From the IMG/VR virus record IMGVR_UViG_3300010430_006862, positions 1-25,656 of that record: 25,656 nt of DNA. The stretch is one strand, 5' to 3'. This document shows positions 15,403-22,092 of the stretch, piece by piece. The stretch's first letter is position 1. Each line of letters opens with the position of its first letter. A program made the position numbers and the translations under genes. The notes under the pieces were generated by a model that made no database searches, was not told the DNA's origin, and worked only from the letters and a program-made list of their open reading frames with translations. The DNA is from a virus.

Positions 15403-18132
15403 ATGGCTGCTTTGCCCGGTAAAACCATTGCGCTTGGCAATCCGCCCGCATCTGACCACCAAATCAATCCGACGCTTTTGGCGACGTGGATGACGGAACT
15501 TGAGGCGCTGGCAGGGTCCGGTGCGCTGTCCTACATCGACAACAGCCTGACCGATCTTGAAGCCCGTACGGGCGTCACAGACGGTGAATATGGCATCGTC
15601 CTGAATGCAGGCGACGAAGGCGGCACCTACGAATACCAGACCGACGAGTGGGTCAAGGTTGCAGGCATCCCGACGATCATGGCGGGTACGCTTGCGGAGA
15701 TTTCACTGCTGGCGGCATCTTGGACGGAGCTTTCGACCATCACAGGGTCGCGCGATGGCCAGCCTGCCGTGGTTTCTGACAGCGACACGGAACAGCACAC
15801 AGATCCGGTGACGGACGCCACGGTGTTCAACTACGGCTCATATGCATGGCGAGAGGCTGAGAGCGCGTGGGAGCGCGTTGGAGAAGTTGGCGATATTGCA
15901 GCTGCGGCGGCATACGCGGCGCAATTATTGGCAGAGGCCGCGAAGGAAGCTTCGGAGACTGCCCAAGCCGAGGCCGAAGCCGCACAGGCTGGCTCGGAGC
16001 TTGCGGAAGATGGAGCAGAGGCCGCGCAAGCCGCATCGGAAGCCGCCCGAGATCTTTCTGAAACCTATGCCGGTATAACACACCGCGCTCCAACTTGGAC
16101 CGCACTTGCTGCGATTTCGGGGACTGCGGGGGATTATGGGTATGTTGGCCCAGAAGATGCCGGGACGCACACCGACCCGGTTGCAAGCGGAACAGTGCCT
16201 AACGAGGGTGTCTACCTTTGGGATGGAACGGGGCTTGGGTCGGCAGAGGCAGAGCGCATTGGAACAACCGGCCTCGCCAACTTCAACGCACAACTTGACC
16301 GTGACGGTTACAGCTTTCCCCGCGACCGTTCGAAATATGGCATGGTTTACATGCCGAGTGTTTTCACCAACTCGGCCAGTGAAGTCACGTTCACAGGTTG
16401 GAACACTGCGCAAATCACGACTGGTTCAGGGAACGATTACAGGGCGGTTTTTTCGCTCAGTCATTCCTTTGTTGAGGCTGGCGCAACCTTGGTGTTTTTC
16501 ATCCGCGTAGACAGCGGTTCGCACAGCGCGCCTATCCTTTACCTGACCAGCACCGACCGTGGCTCAGAAACTATCACTTTCACACAAGAGCGGGCGGGCT
16601 TTTACGTCGCAGAAACCGTCACGCCTTCAAGCGGCTTTAGTGCGGTAACTGCTATTCTGACATCCTCAGACGCTTCTAACCCGGTTGTGTGTTCTAAATT
16701 CATGTGGGCCATCAAGCCTAGCGGTGCGACGGGCATTCGGCCTGAATACGAGGCTACCGCGCTCCAATCGTGGGTGATGGGGGATTACCAAGAGGGACCG
16801 GGCAACCTATGGAGTGTCGATAAGGGTACGTTGTCGGTTACGTCAGGCGACGGGTCGGAAAGCGTTAGGGCGACGGGTATCACCGTTGACAACGACGAGG
16901 AATTTTTCGTCGCCTGCTATATCGAAGATGAAGACGGAAACCCTGCCAATGTTGACCGCGCCTACATTCGCGCAGCGTCATTCGTATATAATAACACGTC
17001 TGAAATTATTTATCTTGATCCGGTCGCGGATTATCCCGGCGTTTATGCGAAAAGGGCGATTTTCGACACGCTGGAAAATGCTTCGCTCTACGTTGAACTT
17101 ATCATCGATAATGCGCAGACGATCACCGCCTATACTCAGAAGGCAGTGACGGTTAAAGCGGTGCAGATCTACAAGAAGCCGCCCGCATCCTTTTTCCCGC
17201 CGAGCGCGCTGTCCTACACGGATTCCGACGAAATCGTCGCGCATGTCTACGATGGCGTAATGAATGTTTTCACTCCGACGTTCACGACTTCTGGCAATCG
17301 ATATATTTGCTGGCAACCGCGTCGCTTTGATGCGACCGGGGGAGCGTATGGCGGCGGTGTTGGGTCAGTTCTGGAGGAAATCTTTCTGTGCAACCGCGTT
17401 GGCCCGAACGCATTCAAACCCATTTATGACGGGACGGACGTAGGGTTAAACGGCTTCGCCATTAAGAAAGACGATACCGTTGATGATTTCGTTGGGGGGG
17501 ACGTTCACACTGGCCAAGCCCGCCGCGCGTCCCCGCAACTTTTGATTGATGATGTTGCCGTAACCCATGGGGCGCGGAAAGACTACATTTGCTCTAAGGT
17601 CGAGTTGCGAGAGTTCTACGAACTATACAGCCCGACAGACGGAACAACGGTATTTTGCAACGTCGATACCGTGCAAATCTGGGAAGGCAACACCTTCAAG
17701 GTTACGAACACGTTCACCTATCAGTCCGACGAAGACCTGATCACGGACTACACCTACATGCTTTCCCCAAAACTTTATTGGGATGATGCGGCGTCAAACG
17801 GCGCGATCTGGGAGACGATCACGATGCCGGATCAGTCGGATGCAGCTTATACTCCGGGTGGCGGTGTAAATGCGACGTACCCGAGCGAAAGCCACTTCCA
17901 GATGGCAGATAGCACTAATGGCTTGAACTGGGATGTTGAGGTGCAGGGCAGCGTTCCCGGCACATTCCGAAGCTGGATTCAGGCGGGGGCGGGCAGCCGA
18001 AAGCTATACATGGCATCCAAAGCAATCACCGATAGCTCCGGCTTGGTGGGCGAACAGGGTAATCCGGTTTCGGTTTCGACAAGCGAAGTCGTTGAAATTG
18101 AGGTCCACACCACTGTGACGGACTCGGCTTGA
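15403..18132 (+). CDS. large tail fibre protein with Ala-rich coiled coil
   Basis: A 909-residue protein, the last and largest virion gene. A short N-terminal attachment region is followed by two copies of a module (about 107-161 and 231-287) sharing the pattern THTDPV / TV.N.G.Y.W / ERIG-like ends. Between them (164-221) lies an Ala/Glu/Gln heptad-rich segment that should form a trimeric coiled-coil shaft. The remaining C-terminal 600 residues are beta-rich (for example SALSYTDSDEIVAHVYDGVM, LYWDDAASNGAIWETITMPD) and probably carry the receptor-binding tip. TAGGAGT precedes ATG 15403. I see no intramolecular chaperone or known enzymatic motif. The gene contains a G7 tract at 17494-17500. Confidence 0.8.
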   Translation: MAALPGKTIALGNPPASDHQINPTLLATWMTELEALAGSGALSYIDNSLTDLEARTGVTDGEYGIVLNAGDEGGTYEYQTDEWVKVAGIPTIMAGTLAEISLLAASWTELSTITGSRDGQPAVVSDSDTEQHTDPVTDATVFNYGSYAWREAESAWERVGEVGDIAAAAAYAAQLLAEAAKEASETAQAEAEAAQAGSELAEDGAEAAQAASEAARDLSETYAGITHRAPTWTALAAISGTAGDYGYVGPEDAGTHTDPVASGTVPNEGVYLWDGTGLGSAEAERIGTTGLANFNAQLDRDGYSFPRDRSKYGMVYMPSVFTNSASEVTFTGWNTAQITTGSGNDYRAVFSLSHSFVEAGATLVFFIRVDSGSHSAPILYLTSTDRGSETITFTQERAGFYVAETVTPSSGFSAVTAILTSSDASNPVVCSKFMWAIKPSGATGIRPEYEATALQSWVMGDYQEGPGNLWSVDKGTLSVTSGDGSESVRATGITVDNDEEFFVACYIEDEDGNPANVDRAYIRAASFVYNNTSEIIYLDPVADYPGVYAKRAIFDTLENASLYVELIIDNAQTITAYTQKAVTVKAVQIYKKPPASFFPPSALSYTDSDEIVAHVYDGVMNVFTPTFTTSGNRYICWQPRRFDATGGAYGGGVGSVLEEIFLCNRVGPNAFKPIYDGTDVGLNGFAIKKDDTVDDFVGGDVHTGQARRASPQLLIDDVAVTHGARKDYICSKVELREFYELYSPTDGTTVFCNVDTVQIWEGNTFKVTNTFTYQSDEDLITDYTYMLSPKLYWDDAASNGAIWETITMPDQSDAAYTPGGGVNATYPSESHFQMADSTNGLNWDVEVQGSVPGTFRSWIQAGAGSRKLYMASKAITDSSGLVGEQGNPVSVSTSEVVEIEVHTTVTDSA

Positions 18133-18292
18133 ATCGATAAAACCAAGCACCGCCGCCCGTGCTGGAACATGGGCGACGGCTGGCCAACCGAAACCATGAA
18201 GGGGTTCCGAATGACGTGTTTATCAAATCGGCGTGACGATCTGATTCTGCAAGGCTTGAAAAACAGCCCCATAGTGACGGGGTGGTGAGAAA
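18133..18292 (+). other. gap after the tail fibre: hairpin and possible micro-ORF
   Basis: A stem at about 18151-18180 (GCCG CCCGTG, loop CTGGAA, CATGGG CGA CGGC) follows the fibre stop without a U-run. A possible micro-ORF runs from ATG 18169 (or 18211, with AAGGGG upstream) to TGA 18286-18288, giving 39 or 25 residues. Its composition does not identify it, and it may be chance. Confidence 0.3.
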
Positions 18293-18517
18293 GTGGACGA
18301 TATGACGCCAACAGACCGCCAAAAGCTGGATGACCTGCATCGCTTTTTCATGGAGCCGCCCCGCAAAGGTAAGCCCGCCCGCGCCGATCAAATCGACAGC
18401 CTTCTGTTGGCGGTCCAAACGGGCAAGCTATCCGTCAGGGCGCTCCTTTGGCTGGCGGGCGGTATCGCGGCTATCGCTGCGGCTTATACGCAGATCAAGG
18501 GGATTTTGCCGAAATGA
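18293..18517 (+). CDS. small membrane protein, holin-associated type
   Basis: A 74-residue protein with a hydrophilic N-terminal part (DRQKLDDLHRFFMEPPRKGK, about 8-27) and one C-terminal transmembrane segment (WLAGGIAAIAAAYTQIKGIL, about 53-72). This topology, cytoplasmic helix then a single membrane span near the end, recalls XhlA-type proteins of phage lysis modules. Start GTG 18293 or ATG 18302, neither with a strong ribosome site. The stop overlaps the next gene (ATGA). It probably works with the following membrane protein or as part of the lysis system. Confidence 0.6.
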   Translation: MDDMTPTDRQKLDDLHRFFMEPPRKGKPARADQIDSLLLAVQTGKLSVRALLWLAGGIAAIAAAYTQIKGILPK

Positions 18518-18969
18518 GCAGGAAGCGCACCTTTCGTTTGATTGATGCCTTCGCGTCCATTGCTGTCCTCTGGGCTATAATGGCGCTCGTCCCGGCAAAT
18601 TGGTTCTGGTTCGATCCGGGGCGGGTGATCGTTGGCGATGGCATGGCGGCGCATCCCCCCGAGGTTTCATTCACCCGCAAGATCAAGCGCGACACCCGCA
18701 TGAAGTACCAGGTGGTTATTCGTGAGGTTGGCGGGGCCGTGGTCTGTGACCCCGCCAGCGCGGCTTTTACTTATCGCAAGGATGCCACCTTACCGGACCA
18801 TATTGACCTGATTTGGTGGACAGGAAATGACGCAAGGTGCTGGCCGCGTGAGCCGGGAACGTACCTTATGGAAACGTGCTGGACCGTTGTTTCGCCGTTC
18901 TGGGGGCTTGTGCCACCCAAGCCTATTTGCCGGGAAAGCCCGCCGTTCCGGGTGACGGAAGGCAAGTAA
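18514..18969 (+). CDS. membrane-anchored protein with extracytoplasmic domain
   Basis: A 151-residue protein. A basic start (MSRKRTFRLI) precedes one transmembrane segment (DAFASIAVLWAIMALVPANWFWF, about 11-33), so the remaining 115 residues should lie in the periplasm. That domain is beta-like and has four cysteines (VVCDPAS, DARCWPREPG, METCWTV, PICRES), suggesting disulphides. ATG 18514 overlaps the previous stop; a longer start at 18448 lies in the previous gene. I do not recognise the family. It could aid lysis, block superinfection or change the envelope. The candidate RNA begins at its stop codon. Confidence 0.65.
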   Translation: MSRKRTFRLIDAFASIAVLWAIMALVPANWFWFDPGRVIVGDGMAAHPPEVSFTRKIKRDTRMKYQVVIREVGGAVVCDPASAAFTYRKDATLPDHIDLIWWTGNDARCWPREPGTYLMETCWTVVSPFWGLVPPKPICRESPPFRVTEGK

Positions 18970-19293
18970 ACCCGCCTGCATTCTGCGATAGCAAGTGCGT
19001 GGGGTTTCGGTAGAGCGCGGGACAGGCATCCTTACGGGTAGCCTCCGCCTTCTGCTCTGAGAAGGGCGGTCAAACATACCGCGCTCTGAAGGCAACACCA
19101 TCCCGTCTTCACGTTTTAAGTCGCAGCCGTGCCGCGCCAACGGTGTTGCCGCCAGAAAGCGGCGCGGTGCGGGCCTACAGCAGTTACAGCTTAATGTCCT
19201 TCGCAATGCCTCACCTAGTACGGGCATCCGACGTCACAGCGTTTCGCTCAGCCTGAGGGTGCTACCCCCTCGCTAGGGAACAATCCGCACCGC
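18968..19293 (+). ncRNA. candidate structured non-coding RNA (novel)
   Basis: The 366-base gene-free gap between 18970 and the lysozyme start is unusually rich in complementary segments. In order: AAACCC (18968-18973) with GGGTTT (19002-19007), enclosing a hairpin with a GATA loop (18978-18998); AGAGCGCGG (19012-19020) with CCGCGCTCT (19079-19087), enclosing two hairpins in a three-way junction; GGCAACACC (19091-19099) with GGTGTTGCC (19142-19150); GCGGTGCGG (19164-19172) with CCGCACCGC (19285-19293), enclosing hairpins at 19206-19227, 19238-19248 and 19250-19274. Three perfect 9-bp pairings in about 330 bases exceed my rough chance expectation of about 0.2. No convincing ORF on either strand, and no tRNA fold. 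Orientation is assumed to follow the flanking late genes. I cannot assign it to a known RNA family. Confidence 0.6.
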
Positions 19294-19335
19294 ACCTACA
19301 CATTACCCCACCCACCCATGAAAGGGAATAGCCCT

Positions 19336-19992
19336 ATGAACCGCATCACGTACCGCGTGGCGACGGAAGTGCTGTCGCACGAAGCAATCATCCGTCAGGC
19401 GTACAAAGACAGCGAGAACGTTTGGACATGGTCAGGCGGCATCACCAGCAAATCCGGCCATGACGTGACCCGCTATATCGACAACCCCCAGCCCATGAAG
19501 CGGTGCATCGAAGTATATGTTTGGGTGCTTCAAAAGTACGCCGATGACGTGACCGAGGTGATGGGCGATTTGACCGAAGAACAATTCGCCGCCGCTTTGT
19601 CGTTCCACTGGAACACGGGGGCGATACGCACAGCATCATGGGTCAAGCACTGGAAGGCAGGGGATATTGCCCGCGCCCGCAAGTCTATCATGAATTGGCG
19701 CAAGCCTGCTGAGATTATCCCCCGCCGCCAAAAAGAGCGCGACCTGTTCTTTAACGGCAAATGGTCAGGCGATGGCAAAGTGATCGAATACACCCGCCTT
19801 ACGTCGCGCCATACACCCGTATGGGGCAGCGCCAAGCGCGTCGATATTCGCAGCGACCTTTTGGCCGCTCTGAATGCCAACGCAGAACCGCCCGTCCGTC
19901 CTGACGTAGAGCCGCCACAAGAAGCGCCAGAGATGCGCAAGGGGTGGCTGGAAAGCCTCATCAAAGCAATCATCGGAGTGTTTCGCAAATGA
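19336..19992 (+). CDS. endolysin, GH24 lysozyme (T4-like)
   Basis: A 218-residue muramidase. Glu16 (LSHEA), Asp25 (AYKDSE) and Thr31 (WTWSGG) have exactly the spacing of the T4 lysozyme triad Glu11-Asp20-Thr26. Later family landmarks are AALSFHWNTGA and IPRRQKERDLFF. The C-terminus is a Pro/Glu linker and an amphipathic or hydrophobic helix (ESLIKAIIGVF), which may help association with the membrane. No signal peptide is obvious, so it should depend on the holin. ATG 19336 is preferred over ATG 19318 because AAAGGGA lies between them at the right place. The stop overlaps the next gene (ATGA). Confidence 0.9.
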   Translation: MNRITYRVATEVLSHEAIIRQAYKDSENVWTWSGGITSKSGHDVTRYIDNPQPMKRCIEVYVWVLQKYADDVTEVMGDLTEEQFAAALSFHWNTGAIRTASWVKHWKAGDIARARKSIMNWRKPAEIIPRRQKERDLFFNGKWSGDGKVIEYTRLTSRHTPVWGSAKRVDIRSDLLAALNANAEPPVRPDVEPPQEAPEMRKGWLESLIKAIIGVFRK

Positions 19993-20174
19993 GCAACCTA
20001 TCCCCTTTTGTCCGCATCGCCCTTCGCATAATCGGCGGCTATCTGATCGGCGCGGGCTATGCGTCCGAGGATGATCTTTGGATCTTCACTGACCCGGAAC
20101 TTGTCGGCGCTGTTGCGCTGGTAGTGTCTGAGGCGTGGTATTTCGCGGCTAAGCGCTTCGGCTGGTCGAAGTGA
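19989..20174 (+). CDS. holin-like protein (Pam3-gp28 type)
   Basis: A 61-residue protein with two hydrophobic segments, RIALRIIGGYLIGAGYA and LVGAVALVVSEAWYFAAK, separated by an acidic linker (SEDDLWIFTDPE). The pattern GAGYASEDD...FTDPELVGA...SEAWYFAAKRFGW is familiar from putative holins of rhodobacterial prophages. It should form the membrane hole that releases the lysozyme. ATG 19989 sits in the ATGA overlap with the lysozyme stop, and its own stop overlaps the GTG start of the spanin gene. An earlier in-frame ATG (19944) is inside the lysozyme gene. Confidence 0.78.
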   Translation: MSNLSPFVRIALRIIGGYLIGAGYASEDDLWIFTDPELVGAVALVVSEAWYFAAKRFGWSK

Positions 20175-20416
20175 CCCGCTACGCCCTCATAGCCGCCCTT
20201 GTGGCCTGCCTAGGCCTTGGCGGGGCTGCGTCCTACCTATGGCACCGCAACGCTACCCTGCGGGCTGAAAATGACGCTCTGTCGATCCGCGTCAACGGAT
20301 GCAGCGCCCGCATTCAAAACATCATCAAAGACATGAGGTCCGACAATGAAATCGACGCTATTCCCGATGATGGCTTGCGTGATGTTCCTTCCGGCTGGCT
20401 CCTGCCTTCGCCCTGA
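20171..20416 (+). CDS. inner membrane spanin subunit (Rz-like)
   Basis: An 81-residue i-spanin candidate: an N-terminal membrane anchor (YALIAALVACLGLGGAASYLW, about 4-24), a coiled-coil stretch (TLRAENDALSIRVNGC), then a segment DNEIDAIPDDGLRDVPSGWL typical of phage Rz analogues. The start is GTG at 20171, overlapping the holin stop. The outer-membrane partner is encoded partly within its 3' end in another frame. Together they would bridge the periplasm and disrupt the outer membrane in the last step of lysis. Confidence 0.75.
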   Translation: MTRYALIAALVACLGLGGAASYLWHRNATLRAENDALSIRVNGCSARIQNIIKDMRSDNEIDAIPDDGLRDVPSGWLLPSP

Positions 20417-20576
20417 CGTTATCGAAAGCACCGCGCCACTGTTCTGCGATGTTGAGGAAAAACGCCTGTTCACTCAGGCGGAATTAGACTGGCGGGCCGC
20501 AAACGCACCGTGGAACCTTCGACGGGACTTCAAAACTAACACGACATGGGATCGTGAGTGTCAGGCCGGGGAGTGA
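20346..20576 (+). CDS. outer membrane spanin lipoprotein (Rz1-like)
   Basis: A 76-residue protein whose N-terminus is a lipoprotein signal: MKSTLFPMMACVMF followed by LPAGSC with Cys20 as lipidation site (acceptable, not ideal, lipobox). The mature part carries FTQAELDWRAANAPWNLRRD and two more cysteines. It overlaps the i-spanin gene by 71 bases in another frame, the classical Rz/Rz1 arrangement. ATG 20346 follows GAGGT. Its stop codon lies in the loop of the transcription terminator. Confidence 0.72.
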   Translation: MKSTLFPMMACVMFLPAGSCLRPDVIESTAPLFCDVEEKRLFTQAELDWRAANAPWNLRRDFKTNTTWDRECQAGE

Positions 20577-20589
20577 TCCTCGGCCTTTT
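20563..20589 (+). terminator. intrinsic terminator of the late operon
   Basis: AGGCCGGGGA pairs with TCCTCGGCCT (10 bp, one G-U) around the loop GTGA, followed by TTTT and, after GC, TTT. The loop contains the o-spanin stop. It ends the rightward late transcript and protects the convergent leftward operon. In the leftward direction no T-run follows, so it acts one way. Confidence 0.85.
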
Positions 20590-20607
20590 GCTTTGGGGGT
20601 GACGGGG

Positions 20608-20841
20608 TTAGTTGGACAGTTGCTTTCGCAACATGCGCGTGCCTTTTGCGGTTCTGGTGACGACCGGGCCATCCGGGCCGTTTTCCAACGTCAAGAACCC
20701 GATTTCTGCCAGCCTACGACTGCGCTTCAATTCTTCGGCGTTCAGGCCGATATGGTAGTGGCAAAGCTCATCCACCTTATCGAGACCGAGAGCGGCAGCA
20801 TCCATGATGTTGCTTAGTGTCATGTCAGGGGTGTCGCTCAC
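20608..20841 (-). CDS. small protein, winged-helix-like
   Basis: A 77-residue protein with no membrane or signal sequence. The C-terminal half, SRRLAEIGFLTLENG...VTRTAKGTRMLRK, has the feel of a winged-helix tail (helix, two short strands, then T..G..ML), so DNA binding is possible. The start is GTG 20841 with GGAGG at good spacing; an internal ATG six codons later is an alternative. It ends in Ser-Asn like several neighbours and is the promoter-distal gene of the leftward operon. Function unknown. Confidence 0.6.
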   Translation of the reverse strand: MSDTPDMTLSNIMDAAALGLDKVDELCHYHIGLNAEELKRSRRLAEIGFLTLENGPDGPVVTRTAKGTRMLRKQLSN

Positions 20842-20858
20842 TTCGGCCTCCGGGGTTT

Positions 20859-21137
20859 TTAGGATTCGGCGGGCGACATGGGCTGCCAGCCGATCAGGTC
20901 AAAACAGCGTGCGTCGGTCCAGCAATCTTGGTTCATGTCCCAACCGGCGACGTGCCATTCACCCTCGTCGTCTTTCCAGCCAACGCTAACAAACCTGTCG
21001 CCCACTCCATGATCGCCCGACGAAACCGGCATTTCGCAACTGCGCGGAAAGTCGGACGTTTCAGGCTCAGTCACGACGCAAAGCACCTGCACCGTGTCAT
21101 AGCTTAGGGTGTATTTTTCAGGGCTGATCCACGACAT
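20859..21137 (-). CDS. small soluble protein, DUF551-like
   Basis: A 92-residue acidic protein rich in Trp and Cys. The ending GWDMNQDCWTDARCFDLIGWQPM resembles the C-terminus of DUF551-type phage proteins, which start with a WISV-like motif and close with a W..MP motif; here the N-terminus is MSWISPEKY. ATG 21137 is selected over the upstream in-frame ATG at 21179 because CCGGAGGCACC lies directly before it. Biological role unknown. Confidence 0.6.
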   Translation of the reverse strand: MSWISPEKYTLSYDTVQVLCVVTEPETSDFPRSCEMPVSSGDHGVGDRFVSVGWKDDEGEWHVAGWDMNQDCWTDARCFDLIGWQPMSPAES

Positions 21138-21159
21138 GGTGCCTCCGGCGGTTGATGGA

Positions 21160-21363
21160 TTAGGCAGCGAAGCGCTCAATTCTGGCGCGCAGGACTTCGT
21201 TGTAGTTCGCCATGTATTCGCGCTGGATAATCAGAAGCTTTCGATCTTCTGCGGCGAGGCCGGTGAATGTGTGGCCGTCCATGAAGGCGTCCAGCTTGAT
21301 CAGCTTTTCCTGCAATTCTTTTTGCTCTGCGACTACGCGTTGTTCGTGTGGTTGAAGTTCCAT
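21160..21363 (-). CDS. crAss001_48-related protein
   Basis: A 67-residue all-helical protein: PHEQRVVAEQKELQEKLIKL, then DAFMDGHTFTGLAAEDRKLL and a second helix REYMANYNEVLRARIERF. This is the pattern of the small phage family named after crAss001_48: two long helices separated by a short turn, probably an antiparallel hairpin. Its function has not been established as far as I know. ATG 21363 follows AAAGGAAG, one of the few junctions in this operon not using CCGGAGGC. Confidence 0.7.
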   Translation of the reverse strand: MELQPHEQRVVAEQKELQEKLIKLDAFMDGHTFTGLAAEDRKLLIIQREYMANYNEVLRARIERFAA

Positions 21364-21381
21364 GCGGCTTCCTTTCAGGGG

Positions 21382-21591
21382 TTAGTTGGACTGGACGCGG
21401 TTGCGCCCAAAATGAGGTTTGATCCCCTGCCGCCTCTGCAGCTCGACAAAGGTGTCGGCGAGGATTGTGAGCATGTTACGCAAGTCGCTGTCAGAGACTT
21501 CTGGCGCAGTGATCCCGTTCTCGGGGTTGCGGATCATATCGACCGTCACCGTCGATAGCTTGCACATGTGGCTCAACATGTCGTCGTCCAT
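21382..21591 (-). CDS. small helical protein of unknown function
   Basis: A 69-residue acidic protein, predicted helical (DSDLRNMLTILADTFVELQRR), with no signal or membrane segment. ATG 21591 follows CCGGAGGCATC. It ends VQSN, and the stop region matches the repeated GTCCAACTAA junction. No family recognised. Confidence 0.6.
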   Translation of the reverse strand: MDDDMLSHMCKLSTVTVDMIRNPENGITAPEVSDSDLRNMLTILADTFVELQRRQGIKPHFGRNRVQSN

Positions 21592-21615
21592 GATGCCTCC
21601 GGGCGTTTTCTGGAT

Positions 21616-21864
21616 TTAGGTTTCATTAGGCGGAGCGGCATCGAATATGCGGCCGCTTCGATTGTCGCGGATGGTGTGTAAATTTGGCTTTCCGTCCCGT
21701 TCCGCTCTGATCCACCAGACCCGCCAGCCGCGCCTACTGCGCGACCGTGGTCTTAGCTGGCGTGCTATCCAAGAGCGTGCGGCGCCAAGCGTCTGGAAAT
21801 GCCTACCACCGCCGTAAAGCGGCTGTCCGTTTTCCAAGACTTCATATGGTCGCCGGCCCTGCAT
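21616..21864 (-). CDS. small basic protein of unknown function
   Basis: An 82-residue strongly basic protein (runs such as RPRSRSRRGWRVWW) that could bind nucleic acid. The central helix GAARSWIARQL is followed by strands WRVWWIRAERDG. ATG 21864 follows CCGGAGGCACC. No family recognised; the consistent ribosome site and tight packing support that it is real. Confidence 0.58.
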   Translation of the reverse strand: MQGRRPYEVLENGQPLYGGGRHFQTLGAARSWIARQLRPRSRSRRGWRVWWIRAERDGKPNLHTIRDNRSGRIFDAAPPNET

Positions 21865-21876
21865 GGTGCCTCCGGG

Positions 21877-22077
21877 CTATTTGGATTTGGAAAAGTCGTG
21901 CATGAGCATCCTACCGTCCGAGTATTCGATCACGCATTTCTCTTTGCGGCGGCGGTGTGCGGCGCGGTGCGACATGATGCCCAAATGGTGGATGGCCTTG
22001 CCGCAGGTGATGCAGTAGCAATCCGGCTCACGCTTCTTCCCCGGCGGACGGTTGTGACCCATACCTTCAAAACTCAT
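21877..22077 (-). CDS. small zinc-finger protein
   Basis: A 66-residue protein with Cys22-x2-Cys25 and His37-x3-His41 separated by 11 residues (ITCGKAIHHLGIMSHRAAHRRRK), very close to classical C2H2 spacing; Cys20 and Cys48 are further candidates. The rest is basic. A DNA- or RNA-binding, or a protein-interaction role is plausible. ATG 22077 follows GGAGGCCGAT. It ends SKSK, like the gene after next upstream. Confidence 0.65.
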   Translation of the reverse strand: MSFEGMGHNRPPGKKREPDCYCITCGKAIHHLGIMSHRAAHRRRKEKCVIEYSDGRMLMHDFSKSK

Positions 22078-22092
22078 ATCGGCCTCCGGCGT

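Noticed and set aside
19012-19087. A possible tRNA: 76 bases closed by a perfect stem, and a GGTAGAGCGCGGG string resembling a D-arm
   Set aside because: There is no partner for the GAGC D-stem, no 5-bp anticodon arm with a 7-base loop, and no TTCRA T-loop; the pairing fits a three-way junction instead.
18790-19227. A 145-codon minus-strand frame over the structured gap
   Set aside because: Arg-rich low-quality translation, antisense to a membrane protein gene at one end, and no ribosome site; complementary stems explain the sequence better.
20563-20589. Terminator working for the leftward operon too
   Set aside because: Read leftwards, the stem is preceded by A's and followed by GACACTC without a T-run, so only the rightward direction is supported.
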